32,911 nucleotides of DNA from JBLHOS01 sp047623825 (GTDB lineage Bacteria; Pseudomonadota; Alphaproteobacteria; Rhodobacterales; Rhodobacteraceae), in NCBI GenBank assembly GCA_047623825.1, contig JBLHOS010000028.1, forward strand, positions 1 through 32,911, in the 5' to 3' direction. Within the stretch, counting starts at the first letter, position 1. The number at the start of each line of letters is the position of its first letter. Of this stretch, positions 32,396 through 32,911 are shown piece by piece. The notes under the pieces are model-generated. The model saw nothing but the letters and a program-made list of their open reading frames with translations. It did not search any database and was not told the origin of the DNA. The translations under genes were made by a program, and so were the position numbers.

Positions 32396-32911
32396 AGGGC
32401 TTGGTGTTCGTGTTGGCGATTTTGCGCTTGAGTTGTCGCTGGACCTGCCAGAAACAGCGCGACTCGGGCTATTGGGTCGATCGGGCAGTGGTAAATCCAC
32501 GCTGCTCAACACGCTGGCAGGGTTCTTGCAAGCTGACAAAGGCCGCATCTTTTTGGGGCCGGAAGAAATTTCTGAACTGCCAGTTGCCGCGCGACCGTTG
32601 AGCATTCTATTTCAGGACGGCAATCTGTTTCCTCACCTCACCGTATTCGACAACGTTACACTCGGCCTGCGGCCCGATTTGAAGCTGAGCGAGGCAGAGC
32701 GCGGTCGGATCATTGAAACTCTCGCGCAGGTTGGTCTAGCTGAGATGTCTGATAGGCGTCCGGCTGATCTGTCTGGTGGCCAGCAGTCGCGCGTCGGGCT
32801 GGCGCGAATGCTGATCCGGGACAAACCGCTCGCCTTGCTGGATGAACCCTTTGCGGCACTGGACCCCGGTTTACGGACCGAGATGCTGACCCTGGTGCGA
32901 GAGCTTTGCAT
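32382..32911 (+). CDS. thiQ: Thiamine ABC transporter ATP-binding protein (3' truncated by window)
   Basis: ThiQ is the ATPase that powers thiamine uptake through ThiP. About 176 of the usual 230 or so residues are visible and the frame runs off the window. Walker A is GRSGSGKST (32-40), the Q-loop is ILFQDGNLFPHLTV, the ABC signature is LSGGQQSR (130-137), and Walker B is LALLDEP with D154 and catalytic E155, followed by the D-loop ALDP. The ATG at 32382 lies within the end of thiP and follows GGAGGGCGG by about 4 nt. No substitution of a key residue is seen. Confidence 0.95.
   Translation, partial: MLRLEGLGVRVGDFALELSLDLPETARLGLLGRSGSGKSTLLNTLAGFLQADKGRIFLGPEEISELPVAARPLSILFQDGNLFPHLTVFDNVTLGLRPDLKLSEAERGRIIETLAQVGLAEMSDRRPADLSGGQQSRVGLARMLIRDKPLALLDEPFAALDPGLRTEMLTLVRELC

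Noticed and set aside
32392..32601. Short plus-strand frame at the thiP/thiQ junction
   Set aside because: It is a different frame over thiQ, whose Walker A, signature and Walker B motifs are intact in the frame starting at 32382.
1..32911. Mobile elements, CRISPR arrays, toxin-antitoxin or phage-defence genes
   Set aside because: No transposase, integrase, terminal repeats, spaced direct repeats, tRNA-linked junctions or defence motifs were seen; gene content is housekeeping throughout.

Overview
The window looks like ordinary chromosome from a Roseobacter-group alphaproteobacterium (Rhodobacterales). The evidence is the mid-50s GC impression, the gene families and lengths (531-aa SerA, 366-aa AroC, a PF06089-type asparaginase, an IalB-family protein, an FzlA-like GST), the TPP-riboswitch thiBPQ operon, and the compact layout with many 4-nt start/stop overlaps. 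I see no insertion sequence, prophage, CRISPR array, tRNA or rRNA. The genus is not determined.

Layout. 1-7121: amino-acid biosynthesis, with the 3' two thirds of gltB, a strong terminator, serB on the minus strand, and divergently serC-serA behind a candidate structured leader. Glutamate from GltB is the amino donor for SerC, and SerA-SerC-SerB together make serine from 3-phosphoglycerate. 7224-9701: a MarR regulator, a calcineurin-type phosphoesterase and a thiolase. 9786-13674: a small secreted protein of unknown function, a regulatory intergenic region with palindromes and a possible 46-aa ORF, a soluble hybrid histidine kinase, and a convergent asparaginase.

13846-18048: mostly envelope and translation genes: an IalB-like secreted protein, rlmN, a tandem pair of near-identical 59-aa secreted or membrane proteins coupled by TAATG, a Tat-exported L,D-transpeptidase, a CAP-domain lipoprotein and a second, lipoprotein-type L,D-transpeptidase. 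18114-21447 (minus): mtgA, an FzlA-like GST-fold gene, queG and a YeeZ-like SDR, running on towards the lipoprotein transpeptidase; these look co-transcribed and mix septum or wall functions with queuosine synthesis. 21586-23548: an orphan PaaX-family regulator, converging on an ArsC-like protein and a class II aldolase-like protein.

23886-27172: ade and amn, overlapping by ATGA, which together convert AMP to adenine and then hypoxanthine. 27303-27593: an HU protein with its own promoter and terminator. 27666-29632: an EamA exporter converging on aroC. 29731-32911: a TPP riboswitch, an apparent SD-sequestering stem, and the thiamine ABC transporter thiB-thiP-thiQ, with thiQ cut by the window edge.

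Nothing here is clearly a new defence or mobile system. The observations most worth a second look are the tandem 59-aa genes, the serC leader, the FzlA/MtgA/transpeptidase neighbourhood, and several enzymes with substituted active-site residues (an L,D-transpeptidase, ArsC, the aldolase-like protein).
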